A stretch of DNA of 10,800 bases, taken from positions 1 to 10,800 of the forward strand of contig JAFYBI010000252.1 of the NCBI GenBank assembly GCA_017540285.1, read 5' to 3'. The translations under genes were made by a program, and so were the position numbers. Position 1 is the stretch's first letter; each line of letters starts with the position of its first letter. This DNA comes from Clostridia bacterium (GTDB lineage Bacteria > Bacillota > Clostridia > Oscillospirales > CAG-272). Shown piece after piece: positions 1 to 6,903 of this stretch. The notes beneath the pieces are model-generated. The model saw only the letters and a list, made by a program, of their open reading frames with translations, made no database searches and had not been told where the DNA came from.

Positions 1-1499
1 ATGAAAAAGCGCTTTTCCCTGCTCCTTGCCGTCCTTCTGCTCCTCTCCGCCTTCGGATGCAGCAACAATCCCGCGGCGGAGAACGAGCCAGACGCCCAGC
101 CCGGAGGTGCCCCCGCCGCCGAGGAAACCGCCCCGGCCGAAACGGAGCCCGAGACCCTCTATCCCCCGGACGATCTGCCCGACGGCCTCTCCTTTGACGG
201 CACGACCGTCAACGTCTTCGGCTGGTCCGGCCCGTCCCTCGTGGAATTCTACGTGGAAGAACAAAACGGCGAGATCGTCAACGATGCGATCTATGCCCGC
301 AACCTCGCGGTCGAGGAACGCCTCGGCATCACGCTCGCCTACCGCCTCGAGCCCGGCGCGTACGACCAGCGGAACGACTGGGTGCGAGTCCTCGGCAACA
401 GCATCTCGGTGGGCGACGGGGCCTACGACATCTCCGGCGGGTACTCGATGGCCGGCGCGTCCCTCGCGTCGAAGGGCATGTGCGTCCCGCTGAACGACCT
501 CGACTACCTCGATTTCTCGAAGCCGTGGTGGCCCGCCTCCCTCCTCGACGAGGCGACCTGCGGCGGAAAGCTCTACTTCTGCTCCGGCGATATCTCCACC
601 TACATGATCTACTACCTCTACGGGGTATACTTCAATCAGGACATGCTCGCGGAATACGAGGGCTCGAGAATCCCTACGACCTCGTGCAGAGCGGCACCTG
701 GACGCTCGACAAGATGTCCTCCATGGCGGGCGGCGTCTACATCGATCTCAACGGCGACGGCAAGAAGGGCTTCGAGGACCGGCTCGGCTACATCACCTAC
801 GCGATCTACGTCGACCCGTTCTTCTTCAGCTGCGGCCTCCGCACGACCGAGAAGGACGAGGATGACATCCCCACGCTCTCCCCGCTGTTCAGCGGCGAAA
901 AGGCGCACACGGTCCTCGAAAAGGTCGTGGCGATGGTGAACGAGGAAGGATGCCTCGTGGGCAACGGCGCGGAGCAGATCGATCCCTCCTATGCCGTGTT
1001 CAAGGAAGGGCGGGGTCTGTTCTGCTCGCATGAGCTGACCTACGCGGTGAACTATCTGCGCGACACGGCGTTCACCTACGGCATCGTGCCCTATCCGAAG
1101 TACGACGAGGAACAGCAGAACTACGTGACCATCACGTCCTTCCCGTACACGCTCTACGGCATTCCGCTCGACGCGCGCGATCCCGCCATGTCCGCGGCCG
1201 TGCTCGAGGCGATGGCGTCGGAGAGCTTCCGCACGGTCTCGCCCGCTCTGTTCGAGAACGCCTTCAAGGTCAAGTACGCGCAGGACCAGCAGTCCTCCCT
1301 GATGTACGACCTCATCCGCTCGACGGTCTCCTTCGACTTCGGGCGCGTGTTCAACAACGACCTGAACGGCCTGACCTATTCGCTCTTCCGCTCCTCCGTC
1401 GTGAGCGGGAACACCAACTGGGCCTCCACGATGAAATCGAACGAAAAGGTCCTCGCGAAGCAGCTTGAAAAGCTCACGAAGTCGCTCCTGGGCGACTGA
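1..1499 (+). pseudogene. Frameshifted ABC sugar solute-binding lipoprotein (SBP-A)
   Basis: Surface lipoprotein of an ABC-type oligosaccharide importer, interrupted by a frameshift. The first frame from the ATG at base 1 opens with a signal peptide (basic MKKR, hydrophobic core) and a lipobox ending at Cys20, then a Pro/Ala/Glu-rich linker. Family motifs follow: FDG, NGEIVNDAIYARN, a WW pair, GKLYFCSGDIS and YFNQ. Near base 661 the homology jumps to the third frame (LENPYDLVQSGTWTLDK). That frame carries an EF-hand-like loop starting DLNGDG (744-779), the signature YGIVPYPKYDEEQQ and a normal C terminus at 1497-1499. Adding one base restores about 499 residues, matching the two intact relatives here (487 and 489). 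Without it the first frame ends in nonsense at 939. No convincing ribosome binding site precedes an internal ATG in the second frame. It may be a true pseudogene or a one-base assembly error. Substrate unknown; promoter and ribosome binding site lie before the window. Confidence 0.85.
655..668 (+). other. Point of the one-base frameshift in SBP-A
   Basis: Upstream of about 660 the first frame matches the lipoprotein family (ends LAEYE). From about 663 the third frame matches (starts LENPYDLV). The sequence at the junction is gagggctcgag. A fourth G in the GGG run would give Glu-Gly-Leu-Glu and rejoin the frames, so a lost G is the simplest explanation. No slippery heptamer of the X-XXY-YYZ type is present, so programmed -1 frameshifting is unlikely. 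Confidence 0.8.
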
Positions 1500-1526
1500 C
1501 GAAGATTCCCGTATCCGTTCCGCAGC

Positions 1527-1571
1527 AAAATGCACCCGGCGTCGGCAGATCGCTGACCGGGTGCATTTTTT
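1527..1571. terminator. Bidirectional intrinsic terminator between SBP-A and GH31
   Basis: A perfect hairpin: AAAATGCACCCGG at 1527-1539 pairs with CCGGGTGCATTTT at 1557-1569 around a 17-base loop, with a T run through 1571. On the plus strand it ends the SBP-A transcript. The A run at 1527-1530 becomes a T run on the minus strand, so it also fits the end of the GH31 operon, whose stop codon is at 1592. Confidence 0.9.
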
Positions 1572-1591
1572 CGTCGGGACTGCGCGCGGGC

Positions 1592-3853
1592 TTATCTTCT
1601 CCCCACGATCCGCACCTTCACGGGATGCCGCCAGTCGGGCTTCCCGGCGACGGTTTCGGTGAGGGCGCCGTCGGCATCGCGGTATTCGTAGGTCACGGCG
1701 GTCCAGTCCCCTTCCTCGTAGGCGTAATCGAGGCCGCCGTCGTCATAGAGCGTGAACAGCCCGTCGGCGCCGGCATAGACGCGAAGCTCATACGGCTTGC
1801 CGTCCAGCTCCGCCGTGGACTGCACGGGCGGCGCGACGGGAAGGATCGCTCCGGCTCGGACGAAGAGCGGGATCCGGTCGATTGAGACGGGGATCCTGAC
1901 GTACCGTCCGCCCTCGAAGAATTCCTCGGTTTCGTAATCGTACCAGCCGCCCTCGGGCAGGTACACCGTCATCTCCTCCGCGCCCGGATCGGTGACCGGG
2001 CACACCAGAAGGGACGGTCCGTACAGGTATTCGCCGGACGCCTTCGCCGCTTCCCGGTCCATCGGATACGCGAGTGCGAGCGGCGTGACGGGCATCGTGC
2101 CGTCAAAGGTTATCGCGGCGTGGACCGAATAGAGATAGGGCAGGAGCGCGTAGCGCAGCCGGATCGCCCTCTCGATCGCGTCGCGGTACGGCGTTCCCCG
2201 CTCGCCGAAGCGCCAGACCTCGCGCGGGGTGTTCGTCCCGTGGGAGCGCATCATCGGCGTGAACGCGGCGAACTGCAGCCAGCGCGTGTAGAGCTCGCGG
2301 TAGCCCTCGTCGTCAGAGCCCCGCGGATAGTCGCCGTCGCGGAACCATTCGTACCCGCCCGCGGCGAAGAACGATCCGATGTCGGAGTTCCAGTACGCCT
2401 CGCCCGTCGCCACGTAGTTCTGCACGATCCGCACCTGCTTCCGGAGCGTCTCCCAGTTCGCCGAGCAGTCGCCGGACCAGACGACCGTGCCGTAGCGGTG
2501 CTGACCGGAAAAGCCCGAGCGGGTGAGATTCACGACGCGCTTCTCGGAGCACTTCCGCTGATTCTCGTACATCCCCATCGAATGGTGGAGGGAATAGACG
2601 TTGAGGATCCCGTCGTCGAGGTATTTCTTGAATTCCCCGACAGAGCGGGCCATCCTCTCCGGCAGGGGCGCGCGTTCCTGTCCTCCCCAGACCGCGTCGA
2701 ACGGCTCGGAGGAATCGCACCACCAGCCGTCGATGCCGTACCGGAAGAGCCCCTCGTTCGCCTGCTTCCAATAGAGGGCGCGGGCCCCCTCGTCGAAGGC
2801 GTTGACGGTCGAGCCGTCGCCGAGGAGGTACCCGGCTTCGCGCATCTCGACCCGGTCCTCGCTCTCGCCCGAAAGGTTCGGCCAGATGGAGACCATCAGT
2901 TTGAGATCCATCCGGTGCAGCGCGTCGGTGAGGGCAGCGGGATCGGGATAGCGTTCTTTATTGAAATGCTTGCTGCCCCACATCCCGTCGTCCCAGTACA
3001 GCCAGTCCTGCACGAGCACGTCGATCGGGATGCCCTCTTCGCGATAACGGCGGCCGATTGCGGTCAGCTCCTCCTGCGAGGCGTACCGCTCCTTCGACTG
3101 GACGTAGCCGAAGGCCCATTTCGGAAGCAGGGGCGTCGTCCCGGTGAGGGCTCTGAGCGCCCGCCACACGCCGCCGCAGTCCCCGCCGTACAGGATCCAG
3201 AAATCCACGGCGTCGACCGAATCGAGGAAGAACTTCCCTCTCCGGTGGTCCGTCGCGTCGAAGGTCATGACGGAGGCGCAGTTGACGAGCACGGCATACC
3301 CCTTCGTCGAGACGAAGACCGGCACGGCGATCCGCATGTTTTCCTGGTACAGCGGCACGAACTGCCCGCGGAGGTTCGCGTATCCTTCCTCGTGGCTGCC
3401 CAGCCCGAAGAGGGTCTCGTCCTCGGTGAAATCGAAGGTCACGGCGCCGTGATGCGACTGCCGGACGAATTCCTCTTCCCCGCCCTCCGCGGATGCCCGG
3501 ACGCCGTCGACGGTCTGCCGGAAGGTCACGTTCCCGCCGGTCTGCCGCCGGATCTCATAGGGCTCGAGGCGGAAGCGTCGCGCGCGGGTGATCATCCTGC
3601 CGTCCGCCGCGACGGTCACGCTGTCCTCCCCGACGGTCACGGAGAGGCGGCCCGCGGTGACGGTCGTTTCCGCTTCGCCCTCGCCCGTCCGCACCTCAAA
3701 GGCAGGATCGTCCGGGATCGGGGCGACGACGGAAAAGGACACGGGCTCCGGGCAGTCAGCCGCTCCGTACGTAACGCGGACGACGCCGTCGGAATACGGG
3801 AGAACGCGGATGACGCCGCCCTCCCGCGGGATCAAAACGCCTTTTTGAATCAT
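1592..3853 (-). CDS. GH31 family alpha-glycosidase (alpha-xylosidase/alpha-glucosidase type)
   Basis: A 753-residue retaining exo-alpha-glycosidase expected to remove terminal alpha-linked xylose, glucose or a related sugar from imported oligosaccharides. No signal peptide is seen, so it probably acts in the cytoplasm. An N-terminal beta-sandwich (about 1-240) leads into the (beta/alpha)8 barrel, which opens with LLPKWAFGYVQSKERY near residue 240. The GIPIDVLVQDWLYW segment follows. The nucleophile should be Asp380 in GWWCDSSEP and the acid/base Asp462 in VVWSGD, both assigned by family motif. A C-terminal beta-sandwich begins near 590. The start is the ATG at 3853: it follows AAGGAG by five bases and overlaps the upstream stop codon as ATGA. 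The frame stays open upstream to 4270, but that part lies inside the beta-helix gene. The WW-D-x-x-EP form resembles alpha-xylosidase-type members more than WIDMNE alpha-glucosidases; exact specificity cannot be read from sequence. Confidence 0.93.
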   Translation of the reverse strand: MIQKGVLIPREGGVIRVLPYSDGVVRVTYGAADCPEPVSFSVVAPIPDDPAFEVRTGEGEAETTVTAGRLSVTVGEDSVTVAADGRMITRARRFRLEPYEIRRQTGGNVTFRQTVDGVRASAEGGEEEFVRQSHHGAVTFDFTEDETLFGLGSHEEGYANLRGQFVPLYQENMRIAVPVFVSTKGYAVLVNCASVMTFDATDHRRGKFFLDSVDAVDFWILYGGDCGGVWRALRALTGTTPLLPKWAFGYVQSKERYASQEELTAIGRRYREEGIPIDVLVQDWLYWDDGMWGSKHFNKERYPDPAALTDALHRMDLKLMVSIWPNLSGESEDRVEMREAGYLLGDGSTVNAFDEGARALYWKQANEGLFRYGIDGWWCDSSEPFDAVWGGQERAPLPERMARSVGEFKKYLDDGILNVYSLHHSMGMYENQRKCSEKRVVNLTRSGFSGQHRYGTVVWSGDCSANWETLRKQVRIVQNYVATGEAYWNSDIGSFFAAGGYEWFRDGDYPRGSDDEGYRELYTRWLQFAAFTPMMRSHGTNTPREVWRFGERGTPYRDAIERAIRLRYALLPYLYSVHAAITFDGTMPVTPLALAYPMDREAAKASGEYLYGPSLLVCPVTDPGAEEMTVYLPEGGWYDYETEEFFEGGRYVRIPVSIDRIPLFVRAGAILPVAPPVQSTAELDGKPYELRVYAGADGLFTLYDDGGLDYAYEEGDWTAVTYEYRDADGALTETVAGKPDWRHPVKVRIVGRR

Positions 3854-5178
3854 AACTGCTCCTTTACGCTTTCTCTTTTCATTTGTTCGCGGCAAAGCTC
3901 CGTCCATTCGGGCGCCGGGATCCAGCGGGAGCCGACGTCCGGCACCAGGGTGCGAAAACCGTCCGCGAGCGCTGCCCGATCGGGGGACAGCGGACCGTAT
4001 TCCGCCCGCCAGCTCTCCCGGTCCCGGATGCCCGCCGCCGCGTTTGCATCGAACCGGTTGACGAGATCCTCCGGCCGGCACCTTTCGTTGAAGACGACGC
4101 CGGATTCGCCGCCGAGGATCAGATTGCGGTGGATCCGGTTGTCCCGGCTGCGCTGCACCGCGATCTGCGTATCGTTGTCCACGAGCGTGTTGTGATCGAA
4201 TTCGCACCCCTCGGTATAGCCCAGATGCCGCGCGTACCCGCCGAAGCAGAGCCCCGCAAAGCCGCGGCACCCCGCGATCACGTTGTCGTGGACCCGGATG
4301 CCCGAGACCCGGAAGAGCGGATTGTCGTCCGGGGAATGCTCCGTCGCCACCTCGATCCCGATGTCGCAGCAGAAGACGAAATTCTCGGCGATCTCGATGT
4401 CCTGCCCGCCGTCGACGTAGATGCCGTCGGCGCAGGGATCGAAGTGCCCGTCGCTGACATAGGCCATGTTGCCCTCGGTCGAGATGCCCCAGACGACGTT
4501 GTTCCGGCAGACGCCGCGCCGCACGAAGTCGGCCTCGTACGGATTCCGGCCGCGAACGGACCCCGGATGCTTCGCCGTGCCCTCGAAGCCGATCATGTCG
4601 ATGCCGATGTTGTTATTGCCGAAGATCACGTTCGAGACGATCCGGAAGCCCTCGATGTTGCCGTTGAGGACCAGCGATTCGCTCGAACCGCATTCACAGT
4701 CATAGACCCGGCAGCCCTCGACGGTCAAATCGGTGACCGGGGCGCGGTCGTTGCGGGCGTAGACGCAGATCCCGTGCACGCCGCGGATCCCGTGAACGGT
4801 GCAGTTCCGGATCGCGACGCCGCCGAGGGGGGTGTCTCCCGCTTCCCGGGTGCTCTCGTACCGGATCCCGTGCGTCCCGCCCTCGACCTCGAAACCCTCG
4901 AGGATGAGGTGATGCGCGTTCAGGATCCGGATCCCGGTCCCGCCGTCCGGACGGATGAGGACCCGCTCGCCCTCCGCTGCCCGGATCACGGTCGGGGAGT
5001 CCGCTCCGCCCGACGCCGCCGGTCCCAGCGCGATCCCGCCGTAAACGCCGCCGTGCACGAGGATCGTCGAACCCGGACAGGCCGCGGCTGCCTTTGCGAT
5101 GTCATCGAACGGGCTGGCTGCGGACCCGTTTCCCGCTGCGCCGCCCGCGGGGGATACGTGGACGGTCTTATGAATCAT
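3850..5178 (-). CDS. Right-handed parallel beta-helix protein, putative glycan-active
   Basis: A 442-residue protein with the beta-helix fold of pectate-lyase-like enzymes. The N terminus (HVSPAGG, then SPFDDIAKA and ILVHGGVYGG) is the DUF1565-like opening common to such proteins. Repeated coils with Asn and Gly/Ile at the turns follow, for example IRNCTVHGIRGVHGI, VIFGNNNIGIDM, DGIYVDGGQDIEIAENFVF and NTLVDND. Conserved-looking acids include Asp251, Asp256, Glu276 and Glu280; a catalytic role is only a guess. No signal peptide is seen, so the protein is probably cytoplasmic. The frame is open to an ATG at 5253, but I prefer the ATG at 5178. The recognisable fold starts there, and the 25 extra residues are low-complexity and span an mRNA hairpin. 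No strong ribosome binding site supports either start. The gene lies between SBP-B and GH31, overlapping GH31 by four bases, which suggests a shared substrate. It could be a lyase, hydrolase or epimerase; the reaction is unknown. Confidence 0.85.
   Translation of the reverse strand: MIHKTVHVSPAGGAAGNGSAASPFDDIAKAAAACPGSTILVHGGVYGGIALGPAASGGADSPTVIRAAEGERVLIRPDGGTGIRILNAHHLILEGFEVEGGTHGIRYESTREAGDTPLGGVAIRNCTVHGIRGVHGICVYARNDRAPVTDLTVEGCRVYDCECGSSESLVLNGNIEGFRIVSNVIFGNNNIGIDMIGFEGTAKHPGSVRGRNPYEADFVRRGVCRNNVVWGISTEGNMAYVSDGHFDPCADGIYVDGGQDIEIAENFVFCCDIGIEVATEHSPDDNPLFRVSGIRVHDNVIAGCRGFAGLCFGGYARHLGYTEGCEFDHNTLVDNDTQIAVQRSRDNRIHRNLILGGESGVVFNERCRPEDLVNRFDANAAAGIRDRESWRAEYGPLSPDRAALADGFRTLVPDVGSRWIPAPEWTELCREQMKRESVKEQL
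3859..3864 (-). promoter_or_regulatory. Ribosome binding site of GH31, inside the end of the beta-helix gene
   Basis: AAGGAG on the minus strand, five bases before the ATG at 3853. It lies within the last codons of the upstream gene, and the stop and start codons share ATGA. This arrangement favours translational coupling and fixes the GH31 start. Confidence 0.85.
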
Positions 5179-5189
5179 CCCGCTTTCGT

Positions 5190-5224
5190 TCACGGATGTC
5201 CCCGCGGCGTCCCCGGATCCGTGA
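5190..5224 (-). promoter_or_regulatory. Intercistronic stem-loop between SBP-B and the beta-helix gene
   Basis: A perfect 8-base inverted repeat, TCACGGAT (5190-5197) and ATCCGTGA (5217-5224), flanks a GC-rich 19-base loop. It lies after the SBP-B stop (5243) and before the preferred start of the next gene (5178). No T run follows on the minus strand, so it is not a typical terminator. Hairpins just behind binding-protein genes are known, as after malE, to protect the upstream mRNA and lower expression downstream. That role here is inference. Confidence 0.55.
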
Positions 5225-5242
5225 TTCCGACGGGAAGCGGCA

Positions 5243-6706
5243 TCAGTCCTCATAGGCTTCGAGCATCTTTTCGAGCTTTTTCAGGTAGACCTTTTCGTTC
5301 TTCGCATAAGCGGAGGCGAAATCGGTGCGGCCCTCGCGGACCAGCTGCACGAAGAGGTGGCCGGCGGTGCTCAGCGCGAAGCTGTTGAGATAGCCGACGT
5401 CGAAGATCAGGCTGTCGCGGATGATGTCGAGCATTTCCGCGCTCTGCTGGTCCCGGTTGTACTTGTCCTTGAGCGCGATGTCGTAGTAGGCCGGGATCAC
5501 CATGGCGGAGTTTGCGATGCACATCGCCTCCGTCACGCAGCCGACGAAATCGAGATCCGTGACGGTCGAGGGGAACAGCATGAGGGAGAAGATGTCCGTC
5601 GAGGTCGAGTAGTACTTGTCCTGCTGCGCATCGTACTTCGGATAGGGAACGATCCCGTAGTTCGTCTCCATGTCGCGCAGCTTCGCCGAGGTCCGCAGAT
5701 CATGGGCGAAGAAGAGCGCGCGGTCCTCCTGAAAGATCTTCTGGAGATCCCCCGAGGACACCATCAGCGAGAACTGGCTCCCGTTTGAGAAGAGGGCCTG
5801 CATCTTCTCGAGCGCGCCGATCATGCGCTCGTTGTTCATGGTGTAGCTCAGCCACCCGTCCTCGCCGCGCTTCACCACCTGGATGTCGAAGGCGGGCATG
5901 TAGGAGTCGATCGCCGTGGACCAGTACGTGATATAGCCGAACAGGTCGTCCTGCGTGTATCTTCCGTCGCCGTTCAGATCCCCGGACACGCCGGAGACGA
6001 TGGAGAGCAGCTCCTCGAACGTCCACTCCCCGTTCCGCACGAGCTCGTAGAGGTCGGGAACCCCGTAGTCCGTCGCCAGCTTCTGGTTGAAGTACATGCA
6101 GACCATGTCCTCCCAGACGGAGAGCGCGATGTCCCCCGTCATGGCGAACAGCTTGCCGTTGATGGTGAGCGAGTCGGCGATCTGCGCGGACCACCAGTGC
6201 TCCGAGACGTCGATGGTGGGGACGTCGTACCAGTTGAGGAACAGCCCCTTCTGGATCGCGCCGAGGATCATGGCCGCGTACCCGGCGACGATGTCGAAGC
6301 TCGCATCGCCTGAGAGGATCATCGCGTTCAGCTCGGGGTTGAAGCGGTCGCCGCTGCCCCACGTCGTCGCGCGGTCCACGTGATTCACGCGGATGTTGCA
6401 GCGCGCTTCGAGAAGATTGTTGCGCTCGTAGACGGCATCGTTGATGATCTCGCCCGTCAGCTCCTCGGAGGAGAATTCGTATTCCATGCCCGTGCGCAGC
6501 AGGATGGTGTAGTCCCGTCCGTCGAACGTCATCTCCGGGAGACGGTCGAGAAGGGTCGTCTCCGGGGGCTCCGTTTCGGCGGGCGCCGCTTCCGGCACGG
6601 GGGAGGCCTCCTGCTCATCCGGGGCCGATGCCGGTTTTTCGCTGCACGACGCGGCGCAGCAGGCGATCATCAGAAGAGCCAGGATCATCGAGAGTAGCTT
6701 TTTCAT
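5243..6706 (-). CDS. ABC sugar solute-binding lipoprotein (SBP-B)
   Basis: A 487-residue lipoprotein that should bind oligosaccharides at the outer face of the membrane for an ABC importer. The signal peptide begins MKKLLSMILALL and the likely lipid-modified residue is Cys21 (AASC). A Pro/Ala/Glu-rich linker and LPEMTFDGRD precede the folded domain. Motifs shared with the two other copies here are GEIINDAVYERN, the EHWWS segment, GKLFAMTGDIALS, MYFNQ, YGIVPYPKYDAQQ and YNRDQQSAEM. Residues 243-254 form an EF-hand-like 12-residue loop beginning DLNGDG with Asp at position 12, like the calcium loop known in some large binding proteins such as AlgQ2. The ATG at 6706 is chosen over the GTG at 6712 because the GTG sits inside the ribosome binding site GAGGTG. 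First gene of a three-gene operon with its own promoter. No permease lies nearby. Substrate unknown. Confidence 0.92.
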   Translation of the reverse strand: MKKLLSMILALLMIACCAASCSEKPASAPDEQEASPVPEAAPAETEPPETTLLDRLPEMTFDGRDYTILLRTGMEYEFSSEELTGEIINDAVYERNNLLEARCNIRVNHVDRATTWGSGDRFNPELNAMILSGDASFDIVAGYAAMILGAIQKGLFLNWYDVPTIDVSEHWWSAQIADSLTINGKLFAMTGDIALSVWEDMVCMYFNQKLATDYGVPDLYELVRNGEWTFEELLSIVSGVSGDLNGDGRYTQDDLFGYITYWSTAIDSYMPAFDIQVVKRGEDGWLSYTMNNERMIGALEKMQALFSNGSQFSLMVSSGDLQKIFQEDRALFFAHDLRTSAKLRDMETNYGIVPYPKYDAQQDKYYSTSTDIFSLMLFPSTVTDLDFVGCVTEAMCIANSAMVIPAYYDIALKDKYNRDQQSAEMLDIIRDSLIFDVGYLNSFALSTAGHLFVQLVREGRTDFASAYAKNEKVYLKKLEKMLEAYED

Positions 6707-6709
6707 ACG

Positions 6710-6715
6710 CACCTC
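6710..6715 (-). promoter_or_regulatory. Ribosome binding site of SBP-B
   Basis: GAGGTG on the minus strand. Its GAGG core ends five bases before the ATG at 6706. The in-frame GTG at 6712 is part of this site, which decides the start in favour of 6706. Confidence 0.7.
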
Positions 6716-6752
6716 GCAGAGTTCCAGGAATCCGGACAGAACCGTCGGTCAT

Positions 6753-6782
6753 ATTATACCATAACCCGCCCGTCTCCGTCAA
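6753..6782 (-). promoter_or_regulatory. SigA-type promoter of the SBP-B/beta-helix/GH31 operon
   Basis: On the minus strand, TTGACG (6782-6777) is followed after 18 bases by TATAAT (6758-6753). The TGG just before the -10 box makes it an extended -10. Transcription should start near 6746, leaving a leader of about 40 bases before the ATG at 6706. Confidence 0.85.
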
Positions 6783-6802
6783 GGTTTTTGGGCGTTTCTC
6801 CC

Positions 6803-6827
6803 TTTCCCGCTTGCAATCCCGGGGAAA
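6803..6827. promoter_or_regulatory. Inverted repeat over the -35 box, possible operator
   Basis: TTTCCC (6803-6808) and GGGAAA (6822-6827) are perfect inverted arms 13 bases apart, centred on 6815. The centre lies within the -35 box of the plus-strand promoter. A repressor bound there would block the UroD-like gene and might affect the divergent operon, whose -35 box ends 20 bases away. Short arms in GC-rich DNA can arise by chance, so this is only a candidate. Confidence 0.3.
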
Positions 6828-6839
6828 CTGTGATATAAT
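6811..6839 (+). promoter_or_regulatory. SigA-type promoter of the UroD-like gene
   Basis: TTGCAA (6811-6816), a 17-base spacer, then a perfect TATAAT (6834-6839) preceded by TGA, an extended -10. Transcription should start near 6846. This is the strongest promoter match in the window and lies back to back with the SBP-B promoter; the two -35 boxes are 28 bases apart. Confidence 0.9.
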
Positions 6840-6846
6840 CGAAAAA

Positions 6847-6879
6847 ACGGGCGGCGACGGTGCGTCGGTCCCGGCCCGT
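6847..6879 (+). promoter_or_regulatory. Leader hairpin at the 5' end of the UroD-like mRNA
   Basis: ACGGGC (6847-6852) pairs with GCCCGT (6874-6879). Inside them, CGACG (6855-6859) pairs with CGTCG (6863-6867) around a GTG loop. The structure starts at about the first transcribed base and ends 11 bases before the ribosome binding site. It has no T run, so it may stabilise the mRNA rather than stop transcription. No known riboswitch was recognised. Confidence 0.4.
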
Positions 6880-6890
6880 GATGTGCGCGA

Positions 6891-6896
6891 AGGGAG
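6891..6896 (+). promoter_or_regulatory. Ribosome binding site of the UroD-like gene
   Basis: AGGGAG seven bases before the ATG at 6904. It fixes the start even though the frame stays open upstream to 6628, through the promoter and into the divergent gene. Confidence 0.8.
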
Positions 6897-6903
6897 TTTG
6901 GAG

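Noticed and set aside
655..668. Programmed -1 ribosomal frameshifting in SBP-A
   Set aside because: The direction of the shift fits, but there is no slippery heptamer, and intact relatives in the same window are encoded in one frame.
2120..4195. A 691-residue open frame on the plus strand opposite GH31
   Set aside because: It is a shadow of the GC-rich third-codon bias. The translation is rich in Arg, Val, Glu and Pro with no recognisable motifs, while the opposite strand encodes clear GH31 signatures.
3883..5388. A 501-residue plus-strand open frame opposite the beta-helix gene
   Set aside because: It has the same compositional shadow pattern, overlaps two real genes and has no credible ribosome binding site or motif.
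6743..6870. Direct repeat CGTCGGTC at 6743-6750 and 6863-6870, one copy in each 5' leader
   Set aside because: An 8-base match between two stretches of this size and GC content is expected by chance often enough that it cannot be called an operator pair.
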